Source: CAYPJE01 sp964410945 (GTDB lineage: Bacteria; Fidelibacterota; Marinisomatia; Marinisomatales; TCS56). From it: a stretch of DNA of 12,766 bases. A program made the translations under genes and the position numbers. The stretch spans positions 1 to 12,766 of the forward strand of contig CAYPJE010000065.1 of NCBI GenBank assembly GCA_964410945.1, read 5' to 3'. Positions 6,110-12,766 of the stretch are shown here, in pieces (within the stretch, counting starts at the first letter, position 1; each line of letters opens with the position of its first letter). The notes under the pieces are model-generated. The model did no database searches, was not told where the DNA came from, and saw only the letters and a list, made by a program, of their open reading frames with translations.

Positions 6110-7555
6110 TCAGTTGATGAATGTATCGATGGTTGTACCGCTGGCGTCAACGATGTCTACCTGCACGGCGATCCGGCCATCCAGATTGTGGGTGGCACAA
6201 GACAGGCACGGGTCGTAAGCCCGGACGGCCATTTCAACCTGGTTCAGTATTCCCTGGTCGTACTGTCCATCCTTAATCAGTGCTTTTGCAGCTTGATTAA
6301 CGGACATATTGATGGGGGCATTGTTATGGGTGGTGCCCACAATCAGATTAACATCGGTGATCAAGCCTTTATCATCGGTCTCATATTCGTGGATCAAAGT
6401 GCCCCGGGGTGCTTCAACACAGCCAACACCTTTGGCGGCCCGCGGCGTTACCGGCACCCGGGTTTCCCGGCTGGTTATTTCCGGATCATTCAGCAATTCT
6501 ACTGCATGTTCGGCATTGTACAGTAATTCGATCAACCGGGCCCAGTGATACAAGAGAGTCAATTGTGCCGGCCGGCCGAATTGTGCCCTGAATTCCTCAA
6601 ATTCCTTTTGGGCCAGCGGTGTAGCCATACGGTCGGCCACATTGATCCGTGCCAGGGCATTGGAGCGATAGATGCCCATTGGTTTGTCCACATCCATGGA
6701 AAAACCTTCATCCCAGGCCTGGGCATAGGGGAACTTCAGGTATGACCAGTCCTCGATCCTTTCCGAAATGTGATCGGTGTACTGCTCATAGGCGAAGTCA
6801 TCATAGCTTCCGTCCGGTTTCATCAAACGGAGTTTTCCGTCATACAGGTTCAGAGTACCATCCTCGGTTACCGTTCCCAGAAAGCCGGTATTGATGACCC
6901 CCAGGCTTTTTACCGTATCCAGGTATTTGGGGAAGATATTTTCCTTGGCAAAACCGATGGTGAATTTGGCGAAATCAAGTACCTCTTTAGCCATGGGCAG
7001 TATTTCGTCTCGTTCCTTTTCAGTTAGCGGTTTACTGAAACCACCGGGCACTGCGGTTACCGGATGAATTGATTTTCCTGAAACGATTTCCAGCATTTGT
7101 GAACCCATGTGGCGATTGCGGATCACCTTTTGCCCTATTTCAGGATTGGCCTGGGCAATTCCGATCACATTTCGTACCGAATAATCAGCATCGGGACCCA
7201 TAACAAAATCAGGACCGGACAGGAAAAAGAAATGCAGGATATGCTCCTCGGTATAAGCGATGCTGTTACAGAGATCCCGTAGTTTTTTACCGGCCGGTGG
7301 AATTTCGACACCGAACACGGCATCATTGGCTTTTGCCGATGCCAGGTGATGAGACCAAGGACAAACACCGCAAATGCTGGTCACTATTCTAGGTAGTTCT
7401 TCTACTGGCCGCCCGATACAGAATTTCTCAAAACCACGCAGCTCTACAACGCGTACTCTGGTATCGGATACATTTCCGGAATCATCCAGCTGGATTGATA
7501 TCTTGGCATGTCCTTCGATTCGGGTGACTGGCTGAATTTCAATTGTTTTACCCAT
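6110..7555 (-). CDS. mvhA: F420-non-reducing-type [NiFe]-hydrogenase large subunit
   Basis: The protein has 481 residues and is the catalytic subunit that splits or forms H2 at the Ni-Fe(CN)2CO centre. Ligands are C62 and C65 in SICGVCPWSHH at the N-terminus and C450 and C453 in DPCLSCATH at the C-terminus. The maturation protease would cut after H456, removing 25 residues. The usual Arg before the first CGxC motif is replaced (TSICGVC). The N-terminal IQPVTRIEGHAKI is typical of large subunits. The features and gene order fit group 3c (Mvh/Vhu, HdrA-linked) cytoplasmic enzymes; no signal peptide exists on its partner. The ATG is three bases after the mvhG stop, with a GGAGGT ribosome site (7561-7566) inside the mvhG end, so the two are translated together. 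Confidence 0.95.
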   Translation of the reverse strand: MGKTIEIQPVTRIEGHAKISIQLDDSGNVSDTRVRVVELRGFEKFCIGRPVEELPRIVTSICGVCPWSHHLASAKANDAVFGVEIPPAGKKLRDLCNSIAYTEEHILHFFFLSGPDFVMGPDADYSVRNVIGIAQANPEIGQKVIRNRHMGSQMLEIVSGKSIHPVTAVPGGFSKPLTEKERDEILPMAKEVLDFAKFTIGFAKENIFPKYLDTVKSLGVINTGFLGTVTEDGTLNLYDGKLRLMKPDGSYDDFAYEQYTDHISERIEDWSYLKFPYAQAWDEGFSMDVDKPMGIYRSNALARINVADRMATPLAQKEFEEFRAQFGRPAQLTLLYHWARLIELLYNAEHAVELLNDPEITSRETRVPVTPRAAKGVGCVEAPRGTLIHEYETDDKGLITDVNLIVGTTHNNAPINMSVNQAAKALIKDGQYDQGILNQVEMAVRAYDPCLSCATHNLDGRIAVQVDIVDASGTTIDTFIN

Positions 7556-7558
7556 GCT

Positions 7559-8494
7559 TCACCTCCGTGTAGGTAACGGTCTGAGACGGTTCTGTCCGCC
7601 GATATACCGGTTAAGAAGGGCCCGGCGGTCATCGACAAGTTTGGCATCCAATCCGATGCTGGAAAGTGCGGTCATCATATCGATTAACGGATTAGCTCCT
7701 TCCCGGATTGGTCCGAAACACCCACGACAGGGCATGAAGCCCTTGATACAGCGGGGTACAGATTCGTCACCGTTGAATTGCTTGCCACACCCTGACCTGG
7801 TTACAGGTCCCAGACAGAGAACACCCTGTTCATTCAGGCAGCGCATTTCACTGTACTGTTCGGGGATAAAATCAGCATCCTGTAAAGGGCGTTTCAGACC
7901 AACATCGCTTTTTTCCTCCCGCTTGGTGGGACAATCATCACAAACGCTGCGTTCCGGCAATTCAAATGGCCGACCGTCCAGAAGGGCTGACAGGGCTTCG
8001 GCAATCATTACCGGATTCATCGGGCAGCCCGGTATCTGCAGATCAACATCCACGATTTCACTGAGGGCATACACACGGTCGGTCAGCGCCGGTAATCCTT
8101 CGGAAGGCGTATCGGCGGATTCCGTCGTCTTGGAATCCCGATACACTTTCTCATACAGCTCTTCCAGATTATACATATTAGCCAGGGCCGGGATGCCGCC
8201 GAAACAAGCGCAGGATCCCAGGGCGATCAGCGTTTTGCATTTTCGCCTCATTTCTTCGGCCACATGTTTTTCTTTTTCATTCCTTATCCCACCGGATATC
8301 ATTCCAACATCAGCCTCGGGAATCTCGAGTTCATCCATCTCACCGGTCTGACCAAAATATTTATGATCCATCAGTACCGGCATATGGACAAACTCCAGAG
8401 CAGGCAGGATTTCCAGTAGTTTTTCTCCTAAGTCAAGAATAGCCACTTCACATCCGCCACAGATGTTCAACCATTCTTCAGCTACTTTAGCCAT
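7559..8494 (-). CDS. mvhG: F420-non-reducing-type [NiFe]-hydrogenase small subunit
   Basis: The protein has 311 residues and carries electrons from the NiFe centre through iron-sulfur clusters to MvhD. The proximal cluster ligands are C12 and C15 (NICGGCEVAI), C95 (LGSCACFGG; C97 is extra) and C157 (IPGCPMNP). The C-terminal region has the further cysteines C185, C188, C219, C227, C236, C249, C256 and C259, enough for two more clusters. There is no Tat signal peptide, so the enzyme is cytoplasmic, as known for group 3 enzymes. The start ATG is preceded by GGGAGG (8500-8505). It sits 41 bases after the small unknown gene and directly before mvhA. It ends in a basic tail (PTRR), part of whose coding sequence doubles as the mvhA ribosome site. 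Confidence 0.95.
   Translation of the reverse strand: MAKVAEEWLNICGGCEVAILDLGEKLLEILPALEFVHMPVLMDHKYFGQTGEMDELEIPEADVGMISGGIRNEKEKHVAEEMRRKCKTLIALGSCACFGGIPALANMYNLEELYEKVYRDSKTTESADTPSEGLPALTDRVYALSEIVDVDLQIPGCPMNPVMIAEALSALLDGRPFELPERSVCDDCPTKREEKSDVGLKRPLQDADFIPEQYSEMRCLNEQGVLCLGPVTRSGCGKQFNGDESVPRCIKGFMPCRGCFGPIREGANPLIDMMTALSSIGLDAKLVDDRRALLNRYIGGQNRLRPLPTRR
7561..7566 (-). promoter_or_regulatory. Ribosome binding site of mvhA
   Basis: GGAGGT (on the minus strand) lies five bases before ATG 7555 and overlaps the last codons and stop of mvhG. It fixes the mvhA start. Confidence 0.8.
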
Positions 8495-8499
8495 TTATA

Positions 8500-8505
8500 C
8501 CTCCC
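8500..8505 (-). promoter_or_regulatory. Ribosome binding site of mvhG
   Basis: GGGAGG (minus strand) lies five bases before ATG 8494. It is strong and sets the start. Confidence 0.75.
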
Positions 8506-8535
8506 ACTGTTTTCGATTAATAGAAACAGAAATGT

Positions 8536-8730
8536 TTAGTCGCCATTGACAATTACCTCTTTAGCAACCCGTCGTGTAAAAATCCTGGCAATACCATTTT
8601 CCTTGGTCAATTGGGTTTCGAAACCATCCTTTGAATAATTCTCCAAATTTTCCTGAGCTGCTGATTCCGAATCATATTCCTCTCCATCCCAAAGAAACTT
8701 TTTTCCGGATATGATTTTTATATTTTCCAT
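8536..8730 (-). CDS. Small conserved-looking protein of unknown function inside the hydrogenase operon
   Basis: The protein has 64 residues, beginning MENIKIISGKKFLWDGEEY and ending TRRVAKEVIVNGD. It is acidic and polar in the middle (DSESAAQENLENYSKDGFE), with no cysteines and no membrane segment, so it is not an electron carrier. Start choice: ATG 8730 has a GAGAAG ribosome site (8738-8743) at 7 bases. An alternative ATG at 8766 overlaps the mvhD stop (TGATG) and would add 12 residues. It lies between mvhD and mvhG on the same strand with tight spacing, so it is surely co-transcribed. A regulatory, assembly or complex-stabilising role is a guess. I do not recognise the family. Confidence 0.65.
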   Translation of the reverse strand: MENIKIISGKKFLWDGEEYDSESAAQENLENYSKDGFETQLTKENGIARIFTRRVAKEVIVNGD

Positions 8731-8765
8731 TACTGGTCTTCTCAAATTAGTTGTATTTGGATTCA

Positions 8766-9179
8766 TCAACAGGCATAAGGACTGGGCCCCACCGATTGGA
8801 TTGTTTCGACCATGTCCCGCATTACCTTAGCGAAGCGCGGACCCTCCGAAGCCGATACCCATTCAATTCGAAAGCGTTCCGGTTCCAATCCAAAATCCTC
8901 AAGCAGCATGTCGATCGCATCCGATCTTTTTTCCATGGTTTTATTTCCTTCGATATAGTGACAATCACCGATATGACAACCGCAGACAATTACACCGTCG
9001 GCACCTTTAGTGAGCGCCTCTATTATTAAATTCGGATGTACCATACTGGAGCACATGACCCTGATAATCCGCACATTAGGGGGATATTGCAGTCTTGATA
9101 CACCTGCCAGATCAGCTCCGGCGTAAGAACACCAGTTGCAACAAAAAGCAATTATTTTTGGTTCAAATTCGCTATTCAT
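8766..9179 (-). CDS. mvhD: MvhD-type [2Fe-2S] electron-transfer subunit
   Basis: The protein has 137 residues and links the hydrogenase to HdrA. The family pattern is clear: FCCNWCSYAGADLAG (C13, C14, C17), VMCSSMVHP (C43) and CGCHIGDCHY (C66, C68, C73), which hold a [2Fe-2S] cluster. Its length matches stand-alone MvhD. The start overlaps the hdrA stop by one base (TAATG), so it is translationally coupled to the HdrA fusion, fitting a 1:1 complex. Known structures of methanogen Mvh-Hdr place MvhD between MvhG and HdrA; I infer the same here. Confidence 0.95.
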   Translation of the reverse strand: MNSEFEPKIIAFCCNWCSYAGADLAGVSRLQYPPNVRIIRVMCSSMVHPNLIIEALTKGADGVIVCGCHIGDCHYIEGNKTMEKRSDAIDMLLEDFGLEPERFRIEWVSASEGPRFAKVMRDMVETIQSVGPSPYAC

Positions 9180-12100
9180 TATCCAATTCCTAAAGCTGCT
9201 TCAACCTGAGCGGTTATTTGATCAAGCTTAAATCCTCTTACTATGATTCCTTGCTTGGGACACGTAGCCTGACAGCTGCCGCAGCCTTTGCACAGTGAAT
9301 CATTGACCTCAACAGTCTTTTTAATATTTCCCTTGAACATGTATTCGATCAGCGTAATGGCACTGAACGGGCATGGTTCTACACAGTAGGCGCAACCGTC
9401 ACAGTTGGCATCTACCACGTGAGATATGGTAGCCTCCAATTCGATGGAATCCTTATTCAGAATAGTAGCTGCGCGAGCAGCAGCGGCTTGGGCTTGAATT
9501 ATACTCTCATCAACAGATTTGGCAGCGTGGGCCATTCCACACAGGAAAACGCCTTCAGTGGCAAAATCAACAGGACGCAGTTTCATATGGGCCTCCATGA
9601 AAAAACCATCGTGTCCCAGAGGTACTTTCAGCAATTGGGCAATCGTTTCGTTATCGCCTCCTGGTACAACCCCAGTTGATAGAACCAGCAAATCGGACAC
9701 CAGCTTGATTTTCGATCCGATGATCTGATCGAAAACTTCAATATTCAACCTGGAATGGTTACTTGCCACCATCGGTTTATTATCCTCTGAGTACGGAATG
9801 AATACAACACCCAGTTCCCGCGCCTGTGTATAGTAGCTTTCCAGGAAACCGTAGGTTCTGATATCACGGTAGAGGATATAAATATTTGTGGTTGGTTCTA
9901 TTGATTTGATTTTCAAAGCATTTTTGATTGCTTCCGAACAGCAAATCCGGGAGCAGTAGGAATGCTCATCGCACCTAGATCCGACACACTGGATCATAAC
10001 AATTGTCCGACCACCCTGGTTAATTGACTGAATAAGTTGGCTGTCGGCAGAGATCAGGCTTTGTTCCAGCTTCCGCTGAGTGATCACATTCTCGTGTTTT
10101 CCGTATAGATATTCCAGTGGTTGATATTCATGGGCACCGGTAGCTACGATAACAACACCATGCTCAATCATATTACCATTACTGTTACCGGCCAAGCGTG
10201 TTTTAAAATTACCGATCGAACCCTCAATGTCTTTAATGACTGAACCAGTATGCAGGTTTATATTGGAGGAATTTTGAATTGTGGTAATCAATTGTTCCAA
10301 TTCCTTTTGTGGTTCATCCCCGTTCAGTAAATAATGAATATGCCTCAGGTTTCCTCCCAGCGCCGATTCTTTCTCGATTAAATGTACGGTATAATCTTGA
10401 CGGGACAGTTCCAGGGCGGCAGTCATCCCCGCAACACCGCCACCGATTACCAGGGCGGCCTTATTGATTGCCAGGGATCGTTTTTGCAATGGCTCCAACA
10501 ACCGTGCCTTGGCGACTGCCATACAGACCAGATCGCGAGCCTTTTCAGTTGCTCTTTGGGGTTCAAACATATGTACCCATGAACATTGATCGCGAATATT
10601 GGCCATTTCGAACAGATAGGGATTCAGTCCAATCTCCCGGAGGGTGTTACGGAATAAAGGTTCGTGGGTCCGCGGGGTACAGGAAGCCACCACCACCCGA
10701 TTAAGGGAATGCTCTTTGATCCTGGCCTTGATCGCTTCCTGAGTATCATTGGAACAAGTGTAGAGATTGCTCTCAGCATACACCACATCGGGCAATGATT
10801 TGGCAAATTCAGTGACCTCAGGAACATTTACTACTCCGGCAATATTCGATCCGCAATGACAGACGAATACACCAATTCGCGCCAGTTGACCGCTAATATC
10901 GATCTCAGGTGGGTATTCGCGAGTAACTATCTGGCTGCCACGGTAATCCTTCAACAAAGATGATATGGCCGCCGCTGCACCAGAAGCCTGCATTACTGTT
11001 TCAGGGATATCCTTTGGGCCACAGATTGGCCCTGCCAGATAAATACCTGCCTTAGATGACTCAACCGGCTGAAATGGATTGATCTGACAGAATCCATCCT
11101 CATTAAGTGCAATACCAAGTTTATTGGTAGTTTCTCTGAGGGCGGGGGGAGGTACCATTCCGGTCGCCAGTACTACCAGGTCATATTCCCGTGTTTTGAT
11201 CAACTCATCTTCAGCAAGATATTTGATTAGTATATTTTTAGAATTGGCATCTTCCTCAAGTGCTGGAATACGGCACCTTATATAATTAACCCCATTTTCT
11301 TTGGCCCGCTGGTAGTATTCATCGAAACCTTTGCTGAATGCCCGCAGATCCATGTAGAAAATGTCACATTCCAGTTCGGCACCGGCGTGTTCCTTGGCAA
11401 TGATTGCTTCCTTAGTGGCATACATGCAGCATACCGATGAACAGTAATCCCGTTCATGATCCCGTGATCCGACACATTGAATAAATGCAATGTTTTTTGG
11501 GGGTTGATTATCTGACGGTCTCAAGACCTTACCCAGATAAGGACCAGACGCTGACAGAATCCGCTCAAATTCCAGGGCCGTAACAACATTGGGATAAATC
11601 CCATACCCCAGATCCTCATTCTCACCAGGATCATATAAATCAAAACCAGGTGCAAAGACCACCGCGCCTACATCCAGTTCCATCGATTTATCCTCCTGAT
11701 CGAAGTCTATGGCATCCGCCTCACAGAATTCATGGCAGATTGCGCATTCATCCTTCAGCATGTGAACACAGAACTGGTTGTCGATTACAGCTTTATTTGG
11801 GACTGCCTGGGGATATGGAATATAGATCGCCGACCGGTCATTCAGACCGGCGTTGAACTCATCAGCTATTGGTATTGGCCGGTTAGCGGTAATTTCCCCC
11901 AGATCAATACGGTTAGTCGGACAAATTTGAACACATGCTCCGCAGGTCTGGCAAACTTCTGTGAGTTCATTAAACGGTGGACTAACCTTCCGTTGAAAAC
12001 CGCGATTGACAAAATTTATCGCTCCAATCCCCATGCGCTCATGACACATGCGCACACACAAACCACAGAGAAAACAATCATCTTTTCGCGATGGTATTCT

Positions 12101-12451
12101 GGATTCAGAAATTCCATGGTCGACCGCCAACTGCTGAATCTGATCCGATTCAGGACAACGTGCCAATAATAATTCAATTATCATTTTACGGGTCTTTACT
12201 ACCGATTCGGTATCAGTTCGCACAACCAGATCGGGTTGGGCCGGAAAAGTACAGGCCGCTTCAATTGATGAGGAACCATTCCGGCCCACTTCCACCAGAC
12301 ACAGACGACAGGCCCCGTAAGGAGACAGAGCCTTATACGAACAAAGTGTGGGTATTGCAATCCCGGCACTATTGGCACATTCAAGGAGGGTCATTCCCTC
12401 AGAGAATTCAAATGCATTGCCATTAATTTTCAATTCCATATGTTTACTCAT
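9179..12451 (-). CDS. hdrA: NuoG-like FeS domain fused to two HdrA modules (flavin/iron-sulfur oxidoreductase)
   Basis: The protein has 1090 residues. Order: a [2Fe-2S] ferredoxin domain (C37, C48, C51, C67), a NuoG-like segment, and two [4Fe-4S] sets (C126/129/132/136 and C167/170/173/177). A first HdrA module (about 195-500) follows; it has the IPYPQAVPNKAVID linker, CxxCxxxC near 236-243 and IQCVGSR with YCSSVCC (326-342) but no FAD-binding GxGxxG front. A second HdrA module (about 525-1000) has the VCHCG start, FAD Rossmann VIGGGVAGM (668-676) and IQCVGSR/YCSRICC (820-838). A C-terminal pair of [4Fe-4S] clusters follows (C1017-1027, C1054-1064). The HdrA family takes electrons from MvhD onto FAD and can bifurcate them. 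ATG 12451 overlaps the previous stop (ATGAGTAA). The longer frame from 12484 lies within the preceding gene. ATG 12439 is an alternative. HdrB/HdrC are not in the window. Confidence 0.9.
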   Translation of the reverse strand: MSKHMELKINGNAFEFSEGMTLLECANSAGIAIPTLCSYKALSPYGACRLCLVEVGRNGSSSIEAACTFPAQPDLVVRTDTESVVKTRKMIIELLLARCPESDQIQQLAVDHGISESRIPSRKDDCFLCGLCVRMCHERMGIGAINFVNRGFQRKVSPPFNELTEVCQTCGACVQICPTNRIDLGEITANRPIPIADEFNAGLNDRSAIYIPYPQAVPNKAVIDNQFCVHMLKDECAICHEFCEADAIDFDQEDKSMELDVGAVVFAPGFDLYDPGENEDLGYGIYPNVVTALEFERILSASGPYLGKVLRPSDNQPPKNIAFIQCVGSRDHERDYCSSVCCMYATKEAIIAKEHAGAELECDIFYMDLRAFSKGFDEYYQRAKENGVNYIRCRIPALEEDANSKNILIKYLAEDELIKTREYDLVVLATGMVPPPALRETTNKLGIALNEDGFCQINPFQPVESSKAGIYLAGPICGPKDIPETVMQASGAAAAISSLLKDYRGSQIVTREYPPEIDISGQLARIGVFVCHCGSNIAGVVNVPEVTEFAKSLPDVVYAESNLYTCSNDTQEAIKARIKEHSLNRVVVASCTPRTHEPLFRNTLREIGLNPYLFEMANIRDQCSWVHMFEPQRATEKARDLVCMAVAKARLLEPLQKRSLAINKAALVIGGGVAGMTAALELSRQDYTVHLIEKESALGGNLRHIHYLLNGDEPQKELEQLITTIQNSSNINLHTGSVIKDIEGSIGNFKTRLAGNSNGNMIEHGVVIVATGAHEYQPLEYLYGKHENVITQRKLEQSLISADSQLIQSINQGGRTIVMIQCVGSRCDEHSYCSRICCSEAIKNALKIKSIEPTTNIYILYRDIRTYGFLESYYTQARELGVVFIPYSEDNKPMVASNHSRLNIEVFDQIIGSKIKLVSDLLVLSTGVVPGGDNETIAQLLKVPLGHDGFFMEAHMKLRPVDFATEGVFLCGMAHAAKSVDESIIQAQAAAARAATILNKDSIELEATISHVVDANCDGCAYCVEPCPFSAITLIEYMFKGNIKKTVEVNDSLCKGCGSCQATCPKQGIIVRGFKLDQITAQVEAALGIG

Positions 12452-12766
12452 TGCGGGTAATACGTTCGAATGAAATCTCCACATCGGGATAAGCGGTTTT
12501 TAATACTTCAAGAGTGGACTCCACATCTCCAATCGGTTTCATATCAATATTCGAACTGTTAAACCGAGCGATAATCCTGGTTCCGGTTTCATCATCAGAT
12601 TGTATATCCATATCACCGCCGGTAACCTCGGCCGCCTGAGTAAGCAATGCTAAACCAAGTCCATACTTTTTACCATCCTTGGTAGTAAAGAACGGATCTT
12701 TAACACACATCAGATATTCAGTATCAATACCGCTCCCGTTATCTTCAATTTCCAGAATCAATCTTT
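12444..12766 (-). CDS. Histidine-kinase-type ATPase domain protein (5' end cut by window)
   Basis: The frame is open to the right edge; the last 107 residues or so are visible. They contain a GHKL G1 box DNGSGID, an F-box DPFFTTK and a G2 box YGLGLALL, then TGGDMDIQSDDETGTRI, the usual end of a HATPase_c domain. A polar tail of about 35 residues follows. No receiver domain is attached at this end. Its last codons overlap the HdrA start (ATGAGTAA), so it belongs to the operon. Short HATPase_c proteins are, to my knowledge, recurrent next to NuoE/NuoF-like subunits of soluble bifurcating hydrogenases, which would fit the NuoG-like front of the HdrA fusion. It might instead be the kinase half of a sensor regulating the operon. 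The N-terminus is needed to decide. Confidence 0.8.
   Translation of the reverse strand, partial: RLILEIEDNGSGIDTEYLMCVKDPFFTTKDGKKYGLGLALLTQAAEVTGGDMDIQSDDETGTRIIARFNSSNIDMKPIGDVESTLEVLKTAYPDVEISFERITRNE

Noticed and set aside
9179..12484. Longer HdrA start at 12484
   Set aside because: The extra 11 residues overlap the preceding ATPase gene by about 40 bases and match nothing in HdrA or NuoG; ATG 12451 at the stop/start overlap is better.
1..12766. CRISPR arrays, tRNA, rRNA and insertion sequences
   Set aside because: No regularly spaced direct repeats, no cloverleaf-like segment and no transposase motif was seen on reading both strands by eye.

Overview
The window joins two unlike regions that are transcribed towards each other. 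The left part (1 to about 5170, + strand) is AT-rich accessory DNA. It carries three attC-like recombination sites and so looks like a stretch of integron gene-cassette array. The right part (5551 to 12766, - strand) has a more balanced base composition and holds a core energy operon for a soluble [NiFe]-hydrogenase linked to an HdrA-type flavoprotein. The host is most likely an anaerobic, H2-metabolising bacterium. Integron attC sites and Shine-Dalgarno-led genes argue for bacteria rather than archaea, although Mvh/Hdr proteins are best known from methanogens. I cannot assign a phylum.

Left part: a 3'-end fragment of a ComEC-like metallo-beta-lactamase-fold hydrolase (1-771) is followed by an 869-aa protein that joins an N-terminal HD phosphohydrolase domain to an Hsp90-type GHKL ATPase (863-3472). 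An attC-like site (3544-3676) follows directly. Next come cassette A (3671-4193: two tiny two-helix membrane proteins and attC 4113-4199) and cassette B (4194-5166: a 275-aa protein with an HhH-GPD-like motif and attC 5096-5172). No integrase gene and no attI site is visible. In the R''-R' orientation seen here, an integrase would be expected to the left, outside the window. The MBL/HD-Hsp90 pair looks like a defence or stress module and may itself be an unusually large cassette. Its left boundary is outside the window.

Junction (5173-5550): no convincing gene. It holds one strong intrinsic terminator (5337-5364) for rightward transcription.

Right part, in transcription order (right to left): the end of a histidine-kinase-type ATPase-domain protein (12766-12444), a 1090-aa fusion of a NuoG-like iron-sulfur domain with two HdrA modules (12451-9179), MvhD (9179-8766), a 64-aa unknown protein (8730-8536), the hydrogenase small subunit MvhG (8494-7559), the large subunit MvhA (7555-6110), and a hydrogenase maturation protease (6090-5551). 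Overlapping stop/start codons and short gaps indicate one operon. The inferred flow is H2 to NiFe centre (MvhA) to FeS clusters (MvhG) to the 2Fe-2S protein MvhD to HdrA flavin, where electrons could be bifurcated. The NuoG-like front end and the HATPase neighbour suggest that NuoE/NuoF-like, NAD-linked subunits may lie beyond the right edge. That last point is inference.
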